From positions 1 through 64,000 of the forward strand of contig CANQGO010000007.1 in the NCBI GenBank assembly GCA_947623225.1: 64,000 bases of DNA, read 5' to 3'. The stretch is from an uncultured Clostridia bacterium. GTDB taxonomy: Bacteria > Bacillota > Clostridia > Christensenellales > CAG-314. This document shows positions 7,773-17,627 of the stretch, piece by piece. Below the pieces are notes generated by a model, which saw only the letters and a list, made by a program, of their open reading frames with translations, was not told the DNA's origin and did not search any database. Position 1 is the first letter of the stretch. Each line of letters begins with the position of its first letter. The position numbers and the translations under genes were made by a program.

Positions 7773-9362
7773 TCACGCCCAGTATGCGGCCGTCGCCGAT
7801 ATGAGCGAGGCGTAGTCTCTCAGTCCGTTGTACCCTTCGACTGTGGGAGTATAGCCTTTGCCGTGGATATTGACGCCCAGCGGCGAGTAGTAACTGGCGC
7901 AGGTGTAGTACACCGCCCAAGGGTAGTCTATGGTATCGCCGTGGATATCCGTCACCTTGCCGGTGAAGGGCAGATCCTGCCAGGTCTGCGCTATGCCCTT
8001 GCCGTAGGTGGTAGTGCCCATCTGCACCGCCGTTTGATAGTCCAGCAGACAGCCCGTCAGCAATTCGCTTGCACTGGCACTGTTTCCATCCGTCCACACC
8101 ACGATATCGCACTTGTCTGTGGGAGTCGGGAAGTACGCGTTGTAGTTGCTCGCCTTGTACGTGGGCACACTCATATGCGCAGGCTTGGGCATGTCGAGAG
8201 TGGTCACCAGCAGTTCGCCGCTTGCATTGCTCACGCTCTCCTTCTGCACCTCCGTCAGCTTGGCAGCCGTGATGAGTTGCGCCGCCACGTCGCTCACATA
8301 GTTCACATTGCCTCCGGGATTGCCCTTCAGATCCAGCACGAGGTGCTTCAGTCCGCGCGAAGCGAAGAGTTGCATCACCTCGATGAATTCGCCGGATGCC
8401 GACACCGTTTCGCCGTTGGAGTCCACCACGTCCATGAATTCCGTTATACGCACATACCCCGTATCCGCAGGCAGTTCGTCCAGGTGCCTCATCTCCTCCG
8501 TAGTCGTGCTCGCGCCCAGGGGCTTACGCAATGCGGTAGATACATTGGTACAGTTCCTGCCGAAGTAGAACTCCACAAAGTGGTAGTTGTAGTTGGGATA
8601 CAGCTGCATGATCGTTCCGCGAGTCAGCCGCTCCGCCACCATTGTGTAGCCGGTGGGATCGCTTTCGTCCCTGCGCAGTACGTGAAATGTCGCCGAGTAC
8701 GTGAGTTCCAGTACGCTTCTTATCTCGTCGCTCGTGAGTTGGTCGAGGGGTATCTCGCTGTACGTTTTCCCGTTCAGAGTGGGCGCACCGCCCGAGCGGG
8801 TACGCGCGTCGTCTATGAGCACCACGAGGTCCCCTTCCTGCAACCTGCCGTAGGCAGGCGAGTCGGACACCACCGTGGACACCGTCATTCCCACGCCCTG
8901 CAGTATGGAGAAGGACACTCCGAATATCTGATCGCCGCCGCCCACCACCGTCGCGGTAGGATTGCAAAAGTCATAATACGTCTGCGGCGACATCAGTTGA
9001 CAGAATCTGTCCCCTGCCGTCTGCATGAGTGCCGTTCCCGAACTTTCTATAGCCTCCGTCCACTCCTCGTCGGATATGTCCTGATAGTAGTTCTCGCGGA
9101 GATACTTCATCACTTCGTCCAGTATTTGGCTCGATTCGTCATCCGAATTGCGCGCCACCGACTGGAAGATATAGCACAGCAGCCACCCCAGCCCGATACA
9201 TGCCACCAGTATGAAGCAGAGAAGAACGATATACAGCGGCTTTTTGCCGGAACTCACCTTGTCCGGTTCGGGTCGCGTGTACCAGTCCGACGGGGGCGTA
9301 GGCTTCGCCTGCTCCTCTTTTTGCTTTTGTTTTTCATATTCGTCGTCGAAAAAGTCTGCCAT
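7773..9362 (-). CDS. S41-family C-terminal processing peptidase (PDZ, membrane anchored)
   Basis: N-terminal TM, PDZ-like region, LVLDLKGNPGGNVNYV and WTDGNSASASELLTGCL catalytic motif. Confidence 0.9.
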   Translation of the reverse strand: MADFFDDEYEKQKQKEEQAKPTPPSDWYTRPEPDKVSSGKKPLYIVLLCFILVACIGLGWLLCYIFQSVARNSDDESSQILDEVMKYLRENYYQDISDEEWTEAIESSGTALMQTAGDRFCQLMSPQTYYDFCNPTATVVGGGDQIFGVSFSILQGVGMTVSTVVSDSPAYGRLQEGDLVVLIDDARTRSGGAPTLNGKTYSEIPLDQLTSDEIRSVLELTYSATFHVLRRDESDPTGYTMVAERLTRGTIMQLYPNYNYHFVEFYFGRNCTNVSTALRKPLGASTTTEEMRHLDELPADTGYVRITEFMDVVDSNGETVSASGEFIEVMQLFASRGLKHLVLDLKGNPGGNVNYVSDVAAQLITAAKLTEVQKESVSNASGELLVTTLDMPKPAHMSVPTYKASNYNAYFPTPTDKCDIVVWTDGNSASASELLTGCLLDYQTAVQMGTTTYGKGIAQTWQDLPFTGKVTDIHGDTIDYPWAVYYTCASYYSPLGVNIHGKGYTPTVEGYNGLRDYASLISATAAYWA

Positions 9363-10036
9363 TATTCACTCCTTAGTCTGTCGGTGAGCCATTCCAGCCG
9401 CTCCGCAGCCTCTCGCGCGCCTTCCGCGTCTCCCTGATACACCGACACTCCTCCGTCCAGCAGGACGGTATTGCCCCGAGCCTGTCGGCTGTCCGACGTC
9501 ACAAGTATATGCGACGCTTCGCCGAATAGCGTCATCGTCCGCTCTATTTCCTCGTCGCTGTCGAAGTAGTCGTCCCACAGCACCCACTTGCGCGGCACCG
9601 TCAGCCCTCGTGCCAGCGCGACGCGTTTGCGTAGGCTTGGGTCAAGGTCTTTCGTCTTTGCCGTCACGTCCACGCCAGTCATCTCGGCACAGCGCAGCGC
9701 GATCTCCCTCCGCTCGCGGCGCGGTACCTTGCGCACCTTCAGCGGATATTCGATATTGTACAATATGCTCTTCCTGTCGAACAAGGCAGGCTTGCCCGGC
9801 AAGTAAAGTATATCCAAATCGGCATTTGTGATACCGCCAAGTTCCCGTCCGTCTACATATATCCCTCCGTCCGTGGCGGTTATATCCTTGACCAGCAGCC
9901 GACACAGCGACGTCTTGCCGCTCTGCGTGTCTATGAGCAGGGTGTTGACGCCCTCATCCAGCGTGAAGCTCAACCCCTTGAACAGTTCGTACTCGTCATA
10001 TGGATACCGCAGACGCACCTCGCGAAATTCTATCAT
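9362..10036 (-). CDS. ABC-type ATPase domain protein with degenerate motifs
   Basis: MIEFREVRLRYPYDEYELFKGLSF; Walker A-like LLIDTQSGKTSL, signature-like DPSLRKRVALARGL, Walker B-like KWVLWDDYFD. Confidence 0.75.
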   Translation of the reverse strand: MIEFREVRLRYPYDEYELFKGLSFTLDEGVNTLLIDTQSGKTSLCRLLVKDITATDGGIYVDGRELGGITNADLDILYLPGKPALFDRKSILYNIEYPLKVRKVPRRERREIALRCAEMTGVDVTAKTKDLDPSLRKRVALARGLTVPRKWVLWDDYFDSDEEIERTMTLFGEASHILVTSDSRQARGNTVLLDGGVSVYQGDAEGAREAAERLEWLTDRLRSE

Positions 10037-10608
10037 CCTTCCAGCTCGTCCAGCGTCAGCTTGTACGCCCCGATGAAGTTGTCTACAAAGTAGTCCACCT
10101 CGGGACTGTTGTAGGCGCGTATCTCTTCGAGAATGGTCTTTTCCGCTTTGGAAAATTCGGAATTGGACATTTTCACCTCGTCTATGCACTTGATATACGC
10201 GCACAGTTTGTCCGCATACTTGACAAAGCGGTGCTCCACGCTGTCACTGTCCTCTATGATACGCGAATACTCCGTGGCGAGTTCCTCCGGCAGGTGCGTC
10301 AACAGCCGCTCGTTGCTGTAACGCTCCAGTCGCTTGTACGCGTCGCGTATCTCGGGATTGAAATACTTGATGGGCGTTGGCAGGTCCCCCGTCAGCACCT
10401 CGCTGGTCTCGTGGAAGAGTGCCTTGACGGCTATGCTGTCGGCATTCAGGTGCCCGCCGAAGTACACGTTGGATATGGTAGCCAGCGCATGCGCGATGAC
10501 CGCCACCTGCTGACTGTGCTCCATTATATTCTCCATCATATTGGAGTGCATCAGCCCCCAGCGGTTGATATACTTCATTCGGTTAAGATAGGCGAAAAAC
10601 TTGTACAT
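10033..10608 (-). CDS. yfbR: HD-domain 5'-deoxynucleotidase, YfbR-like
   Basis: MEHSQQVAVIAH, FHETSEVLTGDLPTPIKYFNPEIRDAYKRLE. Start at MYKFFAYLNRMK. Confidence 0.85.
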   Translation of the reverse strand: MYKFFAYLNRMKYINRWGLMHSNMMENIMEHSQQVAVIAHALATISNVYFGGHLNADSIAVKALFHETSEVLTGDLPTPIKYFNPEIRDAYKRLERYSNERLLTHLPEELATEYSRIIEDSDSVEHRFVKYADKLCAYIKCIDEVKMSNSEFSKAEKTILEEIRAYNSPEVDYFVDNFIGAYKLTLDELEG

Positions 10609-10728
10609 ACTCCCTCCGACCGACCTGCTGTCGGCACCGGACAAGCATATCTCCGCGCTTGCCTCATAGCCAGTTCCGGCAGGTCTCGTATTTTGTACTA
10701 TTGTACCACATATTTTTGCAAATAACAA

Positions 10729-10759
10729 CAAAAAATGCAGCCGCAAGACGCGGCTGCAT
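10729..10759 (-). terminator. Intrinsic terminator of rnf operon
   Basis: Minus strand TGCAGCCGC-gtctt-GCGGCTGCA TTTTTT. Confidence 0.85.
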
Positions 10760-10772
10760 CACACTATAGGTT

Positions 10773-11648
10773 TTATTTCTGCTCGGCAGGCTCTGCCTGT
10801 ACCGGCTGCGGTTCGTCCTCGTGGTGCACATACTTGATACACTTGCGCGGACAACCCTCGAGACACTTGTAGCAATGTATACACTTGCTGTAGTCGATGA
10901 TGGGAACGTTGTTCACAAGGTGTATGGCTCCGGCAGGACAACTGCGTTCGCACTTGCCACAGGCGATACAGCCCGCTTGGCAACTGTTCATAACGTCCTT
11001 GCCGCGGCACTGGGTACTGCACGCGACATATACCTTAGCCGAGGCGGGGATACGCTTGATGAGTTTCTTGGGACAGGTCTGTATGCACAGTCCGCAACTG
11101 CGGCACAGATCGGGATCCACATGCGCATAGCCGTCGGCACACTCTATGGCGTGGTAGGGACACGCGTCCGCGCAACTTCCCGCGCCCATACAGCCCACTT
11201 CGCACGCTTTGCGTCCGCCGGCGAGCAGGTTCTGGCTCACGCAGTCGCCGTACCCTTGATAGTCGTACTTGTCACGGCAGCGCACGCCTCCGTTGCAGCC
11301 CACTACGGCTATAGTCGGCTCGGTGTTGCCCTCTACCGCTATACCGAGTATGTTGCTTATCTCGATACGCTTGTCAGTGGGAGTTTGTCCGCAACTGTCC
11401 AGCTTGGCTTTGCCCTCTACCAGTGCCTTGGCAAATCCCGAACAGCCGGGATATCCGCACGCACCGCAGTTGGCTCCCGCGAGGCAGTGCTCCACTTCCT
11501 TGATACGCGGATCTTCCTTGACCTGTGTGTACTTGTTTATAAGCAGTATCATCACTCCCAGCACGAGGGATACTATGACGACGATGGCTGCCGCGATGGC
11601 GATGCCTGCCCAGTTGATGGCTTGACCTATAAGATACAATGCTGTCAT
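10773..11648 (-). CDS. rnfB: Electron transport complex subunit RnfB
   Basis: N-terminal TM, CLAGANCGACGYPGC, multiple CxxCxxCxxxCP clusters. Confidence 0.95.
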   Translation of the reverse strand: MTALYLIGQAINWAGIAIAAAIVVIVSLVLGVMILLINKYTQVKEDPRIKEVEHCLAGANCGACGYPGCSGFAKALVEGKAKLDSCGQTPTDKRIEISNILGIAVEGNTEPTIAVVGCNGGVRCRDKYDYQGYGDCVSQNLLAGGRKACEVGCMGAGSCADACPYHAIECADGYAHVDPDLCRSCGLCIQTCPKKLIKRIPASAKVYVACSTQCRGKDVMNSCQAGCIACGKCERSCPAGAIHLVNNVPIIDYSKCIHCYKCLEGCPRKCIKYVHHEDEPQPVQAEPAEQK

Positions 11649-11660
11649 AGCAGATCCTCC

Positions 11661-12302
11661 TTATACCAATGTGAATACATAGAATGCCATTGCCATGAAG
11701 CAAGCGGCAAGCATAGTGATGGGGAATCCCTTCAGTGCCTTGGCTACATGCAGTTTGTCCGCCTTCTGACGGAGTCCCGCGAGCAGCACTATGGCAAGGG
11801 TGAAGCCTATTCCGTAGAACAGTCCGCTCACCACGGCACTGCCGTAGCTGTAAGCGTACCACATATTCACCCTGTGACCGAAGATGACGTCCACCATGTG
11901 GAACGCGCCTTCCGTGTTCTCGGCGACGGTGCCGATGACCAACTCAGCCACACCCAGTATGGCGCAGTTCGTCGTAACGAGGGGCAGGTAGATACCCATA
12001 GCCGAGTACAGACCGGGACTGAACTTCTTGAGCACCATCTCCAGTATCTGCACCAGCGAGGCGATGACCAGGATGAATACCAATATCTCCAGATACTCCA
12101 GCCCGAGCGGTACCAGCAGGTACACGTACAACGGATAGCATACGGCACAGGTGATGACCATGACTGCCGTCACGGCGATACCCATTCCCACCGCCGAGTT
12201 GACCTTCTTGGACACCCCGAGGAAGGGGCATATTCCCAAGAAGCGTGAGAGCACAAAGTTGTCTGCGAACAGCGCAGCGACGATTATAGCGAATATATCC
12301 AT
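11661..12302 (-). CDS. rnfA: Electron transport complex subunit RnfA
   Basis: NFVLSRFLGICPFLGVSKK, multi-TM; operon context. Confidence 0.95.
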   Translation of the reverse strand: MDIFAIIVAALFADNFVLSRFLGICPFLGVSKKVNSAVGMGIAVTAVMVITCAVCYPLYVYLLVPLGLEYLEILVFILVIASLVQILEMVLKKFSPGLYSAMGIYLPLVTTNCAILGVAELVIGTVAENTEGAFHMVDVIFGHRVNMWYAYSYGSAVVSGLFYGIGFTLAIVLLAGLRQKADKLHVAKALKGFPITMLAACFMAMAFYVFTLV

Positions 12303-12304
12303 GT

Positions 12305-12970
12305 CTATGCCTCCTCAGCAGCCGCTTTGTTTTCGGCTTCGACAGCCTTGTGAGCCGCTCTGTGTTTGAGTTTGCGCTCTACCGCGTTGTAGCACACGTT
12401 GAATATGGCAATGAACAGTGCAAATGTCAGGAACGCTCCCGCTTGATTGGCGAAGAAGGCTATGGAGAAGCCCTCCCACAGCGTGATACCGAACAGTTTG
12501 CCGCTGCCTAGTACCTCGCGTACTATAGCCATCAGCGTTATGGCGCAGGTGAAGCCCAGCCCCATGAACAGTCCGTCGCACGCGGAGTCCAGCACGGGAT
12601 TGTGACTGGCGAAACTTTCCGCGCGTCCCAGAATGATACAGTTGACGACTATCAGCGGCAGGAACAATCCCAGCACGTCATACAGATCGGGCAGGAACGC
12701 TTCCATGAACATTCTGACCAGCGTGACGAATGTAGCGATGATCACGATGAAGCAGGGTATACGTACCTTGTCCGGTATGATATTGCGCAGCAGCGATATG
12801 ATGATATTGCTGCAGATGAGTACGAACGTGACCGCCGCGCCCATGCCGAGACAGCTTATAGCCGCCGTCGTGAGTGCCAGCGTCGGGCAGGTGCCCAGCA
12901 CAAGACGGAATGTCGGATTCTGACGCACCGTTCCGTCCAGTGCTATTTCCTTGAATCTTTGTAATTTCAT
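12305..12970 (-). CDS. rnfE: Electron transport complex subunit RnfE
   Basis: NPTFRLVLGTCPTLALTTAAISCLGMGAAVTFVL; operon context; start at MKLQRFKE. Confidence 0.95.
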   Translation of the reverse strand: MKLQRFKEIALDGTVRQNPTFRLVLGTCPTLALTTAAISCLGMGAAVTFVLICSNIIISLLRNIIPDKVRIPCFIVIIATFVTLVRMFMEAFLPDLYDVLGLFLPLIVVNCIILGRAESFASHNPVLDSACDGLFMGLGFTCAITLMAIVREVLGSGKLFGITLWEGFSIAFFANQAGAFLTFALFIAIFNVCYNAVERKLKHRAAHKAVEAENKAAAEEA

Positions 12971-12986
12971 ATCAGTTTGCCCTCCT

Positions 12987-14348
12987 TTACGCCGCGGCGG
13001 CAATGCACTTGACGTAGTAGTGACATGCCATATTCATCGCATGGTTGATAGCCGTGCTGGAATATGTAGTTCCGTTCACTTTGTTGTCTCCCAGTGCTAT
13101 TTCCGCTTCGCTTGCCTCCGTACCGACATACCAACTGCTCACCGTATCCCAGGCGGAGGTGATATTGTCGATGAAGGATTGTTTCTCGCTGGACAGGATA
13201 TACCAGCCTTCCACTTTGCCGTCGGTGCCGATGACCACGTTGATGGTGACGGTGCCGCTCTCGAATCCGCCATTGCCGGTGGCTTCTATGACTACCGCGC
13301 CGTCCGCGCCGTTGTACACCTTGTTGACCGTGCCGTACTTGCTGTCCGAGGCAAGCCCCGCGTCCAACTCGGCTGTTCCGGTGTATTGGAAGCCTTCGTG
13401 CATCTTGCCTATCACATACTCGAAGTGGCTCAGGCTCTTCACCTTGTCCACGACCTCTGCCGTGGCGTTTTCGCTCTTGGCTACAGGCTCCGCAGCCAGC
13501 AACTCGTCATGAGTGAGTCCGGACTTGACGATGACGATCTGACGGTTCTCGTCGGTGCCGTATACGTACGCCTCGAGTGTGTCGGCGTCCGCCTTGGTGC
13601 CTTCGAGATAGAAGGACAGTTTATTCTCACCCACCGTGTACGCTTCGTATCCGTCGGAGTCGGTGACGATCGTGAACGTATACCCTTCCGCCAGCGCGCT
13701 TACCGCCTTGATGGCTTCGCTCTCCGGCGTGGTCACCAGTTCCAGTACGCTTATGCAGTACTCGCAAGCCGCCTTGACGGCATTGTTGATCGCCTTACTG
13801 GACATGGTGGTATTGGATACCTTGTTGTTGTCCACCGAGAAGGACTCGGAGGTGTATTCCGTGATGCTCTTGCCGACGTACCAGGTACTTCTGTGCGTGT
13901 TGGTTATGTTCGCCAGCAATGTCTCGCCGTCGGACTCCTTGATGGTCCATGCCTTGATCTTGGCGTCCTTGGAGGAGCCTTCGCCCTCTTCCTTGACCAC
14001 CAGATACACCGTCACGGTACCCTTGTATCCGCCACCGCCCTTTGCGGTGAGCACGTACGCGCCGTCCGCCGCCTTCTTGACGTCTACGACGGAGCCGTAG
14101 CTGTTGGTGGCGTTGGAACTGTCTAACTTGAATGTTTCGTTGAATTCTTTGTCTCCCTCGCCGTAGTCGGGATATATCTTGCTCATGGAGTGAGCCAGCT
14201 TCTCTTCATCGCTGACATACAGCAAGTCGTTGCAGAGCGCGAGCAGTATGACGCATACCAGGCATATGATCACCAGTACCGCTACCGCCTTGACAGCGGC
14301 TATGAGCGCGGGATTTGCGGGTTTTTTGGTCTTTTCCATATCACTCAC
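12987..14348 (-). CDS. rnfG: Electron transport complex subunit RnfG with two FMN-binding domains
   Basis: Tandem homologous domains ending VSNTTMSSKAINNAVKAAC and VNGTTYSSTAINHAMNMAC; single N-terminal TM; operon position. Confidence 0.9.
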   Translation of the reverse strand: MSDMEKTKKPANPALIAAVKAVAVLVIICLVCVILLALCNDLLYVSDEEKLAHSMSKIYPDYGEGDKEFNETFKLDSSNATNSYGSVVDVKKAADGAYVLTAKGGGGYKGTVTVYLVVKEEGEGSSKDAKIKAWTIKESDGETLLANITNTHRSTWYVGKSITEYTSESFSVDNNKVSNTTMSSKAINNAVKAACEYCISVLELVTTPESEAIKAVSALAEGYTFTIVTDSDGYEAYTVGENKLSFYLEGTKADADTLEAYVYGTDENRQIVIVKSGLTHDELLAAEPVAKSENATAEVVDKVKSLSHFEYVIGKMHEGFQYTGTAELDAGLASDSKYGTVNKVYNGADGAVVIEATGNGGFESGTVTINVVIGTDGKVEGWYILSSEKQSFIDNITSAWDTVSSWYVGTEASEAEIALGDNKVNGTTYSSTAINHAMNMACHYYVKCIAAAA

Positions 14349-15489
14349 CCTCCTTTGCTGCGGTAGCCTCTTGCGCTGCCTTCTTCACACGCTTTCTCTC
14401 CGGCTTGACATAGCCAAAGGGCTTGCGGCGAATGTACATATCGAACAGGGGCACCAATATATTGCCCAACAGAATGGCAAAGGACACCGCTTCACCCTTG
14501 ATAGCCTTGCGCAGTACAGCGGTCAGAATGCCGAGGAATGCGAAGTATATGTAGTTGCCGAGTTTTGTATTGGGAGTGGTCACATAGTCCGTCGCCATGA
14601 ATATGGCACCGAGCATGAGTCCGCCGCTCAGTATACTGGGCAGAAATACCTCCCACGCGTCCACGAACTTGGTCCCAAGCAGAGCGGAGACGAATTTGCC
14701 GTTGGCGTTGTAGCAGCCGTCTATCCAGGCGATCAGTACGGACACAAGTCCCGTAGAGAGTATGTACACCAGCGGCCAGCGGAAGTTCAGAACGCCCCTG
14801 ACTACAAGGTATATACCGCCCGCTATCAGCGCGAGTTTGCACGTCTCGCCGATACAGCCCGCAACGCCCGTGCCGAGGAACAGATCCAGATTGGTCAGCG
14901 TGCTCGTGGCTTCCGTGGCACCGCCCAGCAGCACCTGCAGCGGCGTGGCTCCCGCCGTCACCGAACCGTGACTGATGGGAGAAGAAAATTGTTTGATTTC
15001 CCCTGCCGGAGTAGCATAGCCCATCGCTCCGCCGAATGCCGCGCCGAATGCGATGAAGGCAAATATCCTGCCTGCGATGGCGGGGTTGACGATATTTTTG
15101 CCCGTTCCGCCGAATAGCATCTTGACTACTATGACGGCGAATATGCTGGCGAATATACCTACATACCACTTGGAGGTGGGATACAGGTTCATTCCTATGA
15201 GCATGCCCGTCACCAGCGACGTGAAGTCGAATTCCGCTATTATCTGCTTGAACGGCTTCTTGCAGCACAGCAGATATATCCACTCTGCGGCTACGGAAGT
15301 GATACAGCATATGGCGAGATGCGTGAATGCAAGCAATCCCAGCGTGGGATATGCCGCATTTGCCGTACCCATCAGGATACACCCTGCTATGCATGCCGGC
15401 AGCAACGCAATGCAGACGTCTATCATTATGCGACGGGTCGTACGCGGAGATTTGATATGCGGAGAACTTGAATATACGTAGTTAGCCAT
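14341..15489 (-). CDS. rnfD: Electron transport complex subunit RnfD
   Basis: SSPHIKSPRTTRRIMIDVCIALLPA...; GGATEATSTLTNLDLFLG; operon context. Confidence 0.95.
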   Translation of the reverse strand: MANYVYSSSPHIKSPRTTRRIMIDVCIALLPACIAGCILMGTANAAYPTLGLLAFTHLAICCITSVAAEWIYLLCCKKPFKQIIAEFDFTSLVTGMLIGMNLYPTSKWYVGIFASIFAVIVVKMLFGGTGKNIVNPAIAGRIFAFIAFGAAFGGAMGYATPAGEIKQFSSPISHGSVTAGATPLQVLLGGATEATSTLTNLDLFLGTGVAGCIGETCKLALIAGGIYLVVRGVLNFRWPLVYILSTGLVSVLIAWIDGCYNANGKFVSALLGTKFVDAWEVFLPSILSGGLMLGAIFMATDYVTTPNTKLGNYIYFAFLGILTAVLRKAIKGEAVSFAILLGNILVPLFDMYIRRKPFGYVKPERKRVKKAAQEATAAKEGE

Positions 15490-15490
15490 A

Positions 15491-16816
15491 TTATTTCTTC
15501 TCCTTTGCTTTGATTTTGGTCAGACGCACGCTCTGCACTATAGGCCGCTTGGCAGGGCACACATACGCGCACGTGCCGCACTCGAAACAGTTGAGCGCGC
15601 CGTACTTGACGGCATTTTCCGTGTCGCCCACCGTCGTGTAGAAGTCTATGTACATGGGCATAAGTCTCATCGGGCACACGCTCGCGCAGCGTCCGCAGTT
15701 GATACAGGGCGTGGGCAGCACCGTAGAGGCTTCCTTGTCCGTCAGCGCGAGCAGACCGCTGTCCGTCTTGGTGGTAGCCACGTCCAGGTTGATGAGGCTG
15801 TATCCCATCATGGGACCGCCGCTCACCAACTTGACGGCGTCGTCCGTGAGTCCGCCGCACAACTCCACTATCTGCGACAGGGGAGTGCCTATGGCAACTT
15901 CTATATTCTTGGGATTGCGTATGCCTCTGCCGCTCACCGTCATCAGCCGCTTGTGCAGCGTCGTGCCGTTGACAACGGCGTCCCATACGGCGTAGGCAGT
16001 GCCTACATTGTCCACTATGCAACCTACCGCGGCAGGCAGTCCGCCTATGGGTACTTCACGACCCACGCAGGCCTTGATGATGGTTTTCTCCGCGCCTTGC
16101 GGATACTTCTTCTTGAGCAATACCACCACTATGTCGCCCTCTTTACGGCTCTGCAGGGCTTCCTTGGTGTCGGGGATGACTCCGTCCTGAGCCAGCAGCG
16201 CGGCGTAGGCTTCGGGCTTGTTGTCCTCTATGCCGATATATATGTTGCTCACGTTGATGGCTTTGGCTATCAACCGCACACCGGCGAGGAATTGCTCCGT
16301 GCGCTCTATCATCAGGCGATTGTCGCAGTTGAGATATGGCTCGCACTCGGCGGCATTGATGATGAGCGTGTCTACGGGGTCCTGCGGCTGCAACTTGACC
16401 GCCGTGGGAAATCCCGCTCCGCCCATACCTACTATACCGGCTTCGCGCACGCGCTCCACTATCTGCTCCGGCGTGGGATCGGTCAGGGGCGGCAGGGTGA
16501 ACTTGTCCTGCTCGCCGTTGGACTTGATATGTATGCAGTCCACGGCAACGCCCTGCGCATTCTTGCGCTTGACGATCTCCGCCACTTCACCGCAGACGGG
16601 CGAATGGATATTTGCCGAAACGAAGGCGGACGCTTCCGCGATCAATTGACCCTCGATCACACGGTCGCCGACGTTCACGACAGGTTGTGCAGGTTTTCCT
16701 ATGTGCTGGGACAGCGGGACATAGTAGTCGGTCACGATGGGCATCTGCTCTATCGCGACCGTCGCCGTCAGATCCTTGTTGTCCGGCACATGAAAACCAC
16801 CTCTGAAAGTTCTCAT
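15491..16816 (-). CDS. rnfC: Electron transport complex subunit RnfC
   Basis: GIVGMGGAGFPTAVKL, CINCGRCASVCP, CFECGTCAYVCPAKRP. Confidence 0.96.
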   Translation of the reverse strand: MRTFRGGFHVPDNKDLTATVAIEQMPIVTDYYVPLSQHIGKPAQPVVNVGDRVIEGQLIAEASAFVSANIHSPVCGEVAEIVKRKNAQGVAVDCIHIKSNGEQDKFTLPPLTDPTPEQIVERVREAGIVGMGGAGFPTAVKLQPQDPVDTLIINAAECEPYLNCDNRLMIERTEQFLAGVRLIAKAINVSNIYIGIEDNKPEAYAALLAQDGVIPDTKEALQSRKEGDIVVVLLKKKYPQGAEKTIIKACVGREVPIGGLPAAVGCIVDNVGTAYAVWDAVVNGTTLHKRLMTVSGRGIRNPKNIEVAIGTPLSQIVELCGGLTDDAVKLVSGGPMMGYSLINLDVATTKTDSGLLALTDKEASTVLPTPCINCGRCASVCPMRLMPMYIDFYTTVGDTENAVKYGALNCFECGTCAYVCPAKRPIVQSVRLTKIKAKEKK

Positions 16817-16913
16817 ATACTAAACTACTCCTTTGATAGGATTTTGCGTGCATTGCGCACCACATTTATACAGTATATCACATAAAAAAATAATTGTAAA
16901 TAATACGACAAGA

Positions 16914-16965
16914 CAAAAAAAGCACTTTTTGCCGCGTATGCGTCATTGTACGCTTGCAAAGTGCT
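16914..16965 (-). terminator. Intrinsic terminator after S51 peptidase gene
   Basis: Minus strand AGCACTTT...AAAGTGCT TTTTTT. Confidence 0.65.
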
Positions 16966-16973
16966 TTGTTGTG

Positions 16974-17627
16974 CTACGATCCCACCTGTCCCATCACGGT
17001 GATATTGCCGTTTTCTATCAGCAGACCGCCCTCGTGCCTCATCTTGTATACCGGCATGCCGTGCTCTCTATGCGCTCGCGCCGCACATGCGTCCTGCAAT
17101 TCGGTGCCCAGATAGTGCACCTCCAGATCCAGCCCGTTCACCAGTCCCAAGCCGCGCTGCATACTGTACTCGGCATAGTCCTCGTCCGGCGTGATATGGT
17201 AGGTGCCCAGTTGCAGCATGGCTCCCGCCGAAGCCCCCGCGACTATCCCGCCGAAGCGTACTACCGCCTCCGTCAGCCCCATATCCTCCAGCCGCGCTAT
17301 GGCTCTTTCAGGCATACCTCCCGTGAAGAAGAGCATCTCGGCGTCAGACAACTGCACAAGGTGATCCTCGTGCGAATAGGGATCCAGCCACTGTAGATCC
17401 TTACGCTCGTACCCGTAGGCGAGGAAAGGTCTCACTATATTCTCGTATTTCTCGCCCCCTTCGCCGTATATGCTCCGCCAGCTGTCCTCGTCCCACGCCT
17501 GCGTCGGACGGTAAGCCAGCGGCAGTATGAGCACGCGCGGACGATCTCTCAGCAGACCCTCCAGGTGCACGCGCGCCCACTCACCGTCGAAGTTGTAATA
17601 GTTGAGCAATATATTTGCCTTCGCCAT
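16974..17627 (-). CDS. Peptidase E-like (S51) protein
   Basis: MLFFTGG and GGIVAGASAGAM nucleophile motif. Confidence 0.85.
   Translation of the reverse strand: MAKANILLNYYNFDGEWARVHLEGLLRDRPRVLILPLAYRPTQAWDEDSWRSIYGEGGEKYENIVRPFLAYGYERKDLQWLDPYSHEDHLVQLSDAEMLFFTGGMPERAIARLEDMGLTEAVVRFGGIVAGASAGAMLQLGTYHITPDEDYAEYSMQRGLGLVNGLDLEVHYLGTELQDACAARAHREHGMPVYKMRHEGGLLIENGNITVMGQVGS

Noticed and set aside
7758-9437. 559-aa plus-strand ORF
   Set aside because: Antisense to the S41 protease; His/Arg-rich composition typical of a shadow frame.
10821-12248. 475-aa plus-strand ORF
   Set aside because: Antisense to rnfB/rnfA.
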